In this document: positions 62,278-64,000 of the stretch, one piece after another
Position numbering within the stretch: the stretch's first letter is position 1
Layout: each line of letters starts with the position of its first letter
Origin: JANJUB01 sp040081075
GTDB taxonomy: Bacteria; Armatimonadota; Fimbriimonadia; Fimbriimonadales; Fimbriimonadaceae
Reading direction: 5' to 3'
Assembly: GCA_040081075.1 (NCBI GenBank)
Contig: JBEBHJ010000007.1
Coordinates: forward strand, 12,615 to 76,614
DNA length: 64,000 nucleotides
The notes under the pieces: model-generated
The model's input: the letters and a program-made list of their open reading frames with translations, nothing else
The model's database searches: none
Told to the model about the DNA's origin: nothing
Position numbers and translations under genes: made by a program

Positions 62278-62982
62278 TTATACCTTGCCAAAGCTCGCGG
62301 CCCGATTTCGAATGTCCTGAGCTTCCTTGCGTAGCTTAAGGATTTGGGCAACTTCATCGGTTTTTGGTGTGATCACTGGGCGCGCTAGATCAAGCGGTCC
62401 CATAACATCGCCTTGTTCGTCACTGTCATCCAGGCCGAGAATATGACCAAGCTCGTGCATGGCGGCATGCCTCATCTGGGCTAAATCCATCGGCTTGCCT
62501 TTTGGTGTAACCGTCCGTAGCTGAAGCGTGGCGGCAAGCTTAGCCTCATAGTCGCCATTATCGTGGCGGAGTATTTGGCGCTGCCACGTAGTAAAACCGC
62601 CGAAATGCTTTCCATTGGAACCCAACTGAGCCTCAAAGGTGATCATGACATCGGGCTCTTGGAAGGAAAATGCTTCAACAAACTGTATATCTCGCTTAAG
62701 GAGCCTTTCCCACTGCCCGATAGCTTCAATGAGTGCCTGTCTGCCCGTCGCCGGCGCGTTCTTGGCAAATCGGTAAGTGATCTTCTTCATCCCTAAAACA
62801 TCGCTGGCGGCGTTGGCGGCTCCCGCATTCCCGCTGTTAAGAGCTTGAATAGCAAATCTGCGATGCTTTTCCAATTCCGGCAACAAACTCGAATTTGCCT
62901 GTAGCAATGCGACCGATACCGCAAGTGAAAGTGTGGCAAGTCCCTTGGTCTTCAATTTCTCCATCCCCGTTGATGCGTTCAT
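62278..62982 (-). CDS. Matrixin-like secreted metalloprotease
   Basis: About 234 residues from ATG 62982; ATG 62964 is also possible. The signal peptide is LKTKGLATLSLAVSVALLQA. The zinc motif HELGHILGLDD (HExxHxxGxxD) lies near residue 170 and is typical of the matrixin/metzincin group, here with Asp after the third His region (GLDDSD) and a downstream Met in DVMGPLD as the Met-turn. It probably cleaves extracellular proteins. It lies 10 bases upstream of the fused methyltransferase gene, co-directional. Confidence 0.88.
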   Translation of the reverse strand: MNASTGMEKLKTKGLATLSLAVSVALLQANSSLLPELEKHRRFAIQALNSGNAGAANAASDVLGMKKITYRFAKNAPATGRQALIEAIGQWERLLKRDIQFVEAFSFQEPDVMITFEAQLGSNGKHFGGFTTWQRQILRHDNGDYEAKLAATLQLRTVTPKGKPMDLAQMRHAAMHELGHILGLDDSDEQGDVMGPLDLARPVITPKTDEVAQILKLRKEAQDIRNRAASFGKV

Positions 62983-63083
62983 CAACAGGGGGAGTGTTCC
63001 GCGTCGCCAACCTACATGCCCTGCGGCGATTGCGGGGAAAAAACCAATCTGGTAGTTGGGCTAGCTGGTTGCTTCACCAGCAT

Positions 63084-63572
63084 CTATTCCATCTGAACTT
63101 TGACGCCCGCCCGGGCGGCAAGTTCGTCGATGAGCATCTCATAGGGCACTTCGATTTCATTCCGCTCCCAACCAATCGGCACTCGGATTTTCCCGGAACT
63201 GATATAGGCTTCAGGTCGGATGTTTAGGCTCCCGCGTTCTAATACAACCGTGGCCTTATCCCCCCTGAGCCGGATGGAGAGAATTTCGGAATAGCTGATT
63301 GTGCGGGTGCGGCCCATGCTAGAAATCTCTATTGCATCGTCGCTGAGCAGGTATTCAGTTGCCTGAGCTTGCGAATGCCGGATATCAGCAAGGGCGCTTT
63401 TGCCAAAATCAGCAAGGGCACCAGCCGCTTGGAGAACGTCTCGACCGATTGTTCGCTCGCCCTCGCGACGCACCAAGCTTCGTCCTTGAGCATTGGCTAC
63501 AAATCGCATGCCCTGAGCTCCCGTTTCGAGCCAGCGTACGGCTTCTGCCGTGGTGTAACGCACTGTTTCCAC
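63084..63572 (-). CDS. Hypothetical protein (PH-like C-terminal domain)
   Basis: 162 residues, not recognised. A helical N-terminal half (AEAVRWLETGAQGMRFVANA; ALADFGKSALADIRHSQAQA) and a beta-rich C-terminal half (EYLLSDDAIEISSMGRTRTI, YSEILSIRLRGDKATVVLER) that reads like a small PH-like or SHOCT-linked fold. No signal peptide. It is divergent from the zinc-ribbon gene at 63.6 kb. Function unknown. Confidence 0.68.
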   Translation of the reverse strand: METVRYTTAEAVRWLETGAQGMRFVANAQGRSLVRREGERTIGRDVLQAAGALADFGKSALADIRHSQAQATEYLLSDDAIEISSMGRTRTISYSEILSIRLRGDKATVVLERGSLNIRPEAYISSGKIRVPIGWERNEIEVPYEMLIDELAARAGVKVQME

Positions 63573-63626
63573 GTAAAAGATGACGATGACCGAGCAACCA
63601 GCGTTGCGTTGGGCCCAAAATCTGAT

Positions 63627-63950
63627 ATGAAACGCTGGATTGTGCCGACTGCTTTGGGATGCGTGGCGGTGCTTCTTGGCGGCGTTCTTGGGCCGAGTAG
63701 CGCTTGGCTAGCGACCGGACTTGTTCTCACGGGCATGGGCTTGCTCGTATATGACTCAAAGTGGCTCGCACGCTTGAGGCGAGGTCGCTACAGTTTAGAA
63801 GCACTGCGTGAAGCCGATGAAAAAGCCCGGTTTCGCCAAGTGGAAGATGAGCACATGGAGGCTCAATTTCAGGGCGGCTATTGCTTGGCTTGCGATGACT
63901 ACTTCCCCCAAGACGTAAAGATTTGTCCCAGATGCGGAAGAGCGATTTGA
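63627..63950 (+). CDS. Small two-TM protein with C-terminal zinc ribbon
   Basis: 107 residues from ATG 63627; an upstream extension is poor and overlaps the divergent gene. Two membrane helices at about 4-22 and 28-46 (IVPTALGCVAVLLGGVLGPS; WLATGLVLTGMGLLVYDS) are followed by a basic, helical linker and a C-terminal zinc ribbon (CLACDDYFPQDVKICPRCGR). The order is reversed relative to the array at 39-40 kb, where the ribbon is N-terminal, and there is no other similarity. Confidence 0.75.
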   Translation: MKRWIVPTALGCVAVLLGGVLGPSSAWLATGLVLTGMGLLVYDSKWLARLRRGRYSLEALREADEKARFRQVEDEHMEAQFQGGYCLACDDYFPQDVKICPRCGRAI

Positions 63951-63951
63951 C

Positions 63952-63986
63952 AAAAAGAAACGGGCTCGTTGCGCGCAACGAGCCCG
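63952..63986 (-). terminator. Rho-independent terminator (minus strand)
   Basis: A perfect palindrome CGGGCTCGTTGCGCGCAACG plus AGCCCG spans 63961-63986 and folds into an 11-bp stem with a CGCG loop. On the minus strand it is followed by TTTCTTTTTG, as for an intrinsic terminator of a minus-strand gene beyond the right edge. It may also stop plus-strand transcription from the zinc-ribbon gene. Confidence 0.75.
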
Positions 63987-64000
63987 TGGGTAGGTCAAGG

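Noticed and set aside
1..64000. CRISPR array, prophage, insertion sequence or integron
   Set aside because: No regularly spaced repeats, transposase, integrase or phage structural genes were found on either strand.

Overview
The window looks like a chromosomal segment of a diderm, mesophilic bacterium, most plausibly of the Armatimonadota (Fimbriimonadia type). This is inferred from gene content only, because no rRNA or other strong taxonomic marker is present. The evidence for two membranes is an outer-membrane barrel protein ending in Phe, an OmpA-type peptidoglycan-binding domain, heptosyltransferase-family enzymes and a heptose-1-phosphate adenylyltransferase. A PEP-CTERM protein, a pilB-pilT-pilC type IV pilus operon, many secreted glycan-active enzymes and a Firmicutes-style fused homocysteine methyltransferase/MTHFR fit the same picture. 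Genes are densely packed, with frequent 4-nt stop/start overlaps and several GTG or TTG starts. No stretch over 300 bases lacks a gene.

Layout. 1-9.4 kb: a two-domain glycosyltransferase running off the left edge, tRNA-Gln, a TPR protein, an ArsR-SRPBCC regulatory pair, a small Cys-rich protein, two GT9 transferases overlapping rsmG, and a PEP-CTERM protein. 9.4-17.9 kb: rnc, a class I/II aminotransferase, an orphan FecCD permease, a GNAT acetyltransferase and pilB-pilT-pilC closed by a strong bidirectional terminator. 17.4-22 kb: heptose adenylyltransferase, a DUF5916 outer-membrane protein and a fused E1 alpha/beta 2-oxoacid dehydrogenase. 22-27.2 kb: a five-gene operon in which a substrate-binding protein fused to an OmpA domain is followed by its permease, its ATPase and two unrecognised coiled-coil proteins. 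27-37 kb: a half-length UvrA, several secreted proteins, an SGNH-GH20-CBM32 enzyme and a large BNR/P-domain protein.

37-40.7 kb is the most unusual part. A COG1964 (tetraether lipid synthase-like) radical SAM enzyme is translationally coupled to a non-canonical Lgt-family membrane protein, then to a tandem array of four paralogous zinc-ribbon/two-TM small proteins. The first of these is clearly frameshifted and the fourth is truncated or frameshifted. I propose this as a candidate lipid- or envelope-modification operon.

40.7-57 kb: M32 and M14 carboxypeptidases, a cytochrome-c-like/DUF2231 protein, a TPR-thioredoxin fusion, an aminotransferase, a sulfatase next to a GH38 alpha-mannosidase, a Tudor-like membrane protein, threonine synthase and a GHL10 protein. 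57-64 kb: an ECF sigma factor/anti-sigma/membrane-protein operon, a Tat-exported phosphoesterase coupled to the fused methionine-cycle enzyme, a matrixin-like protease and two small unrecognised genes. No CRISPR array, prophage or insertion sequence was seen.
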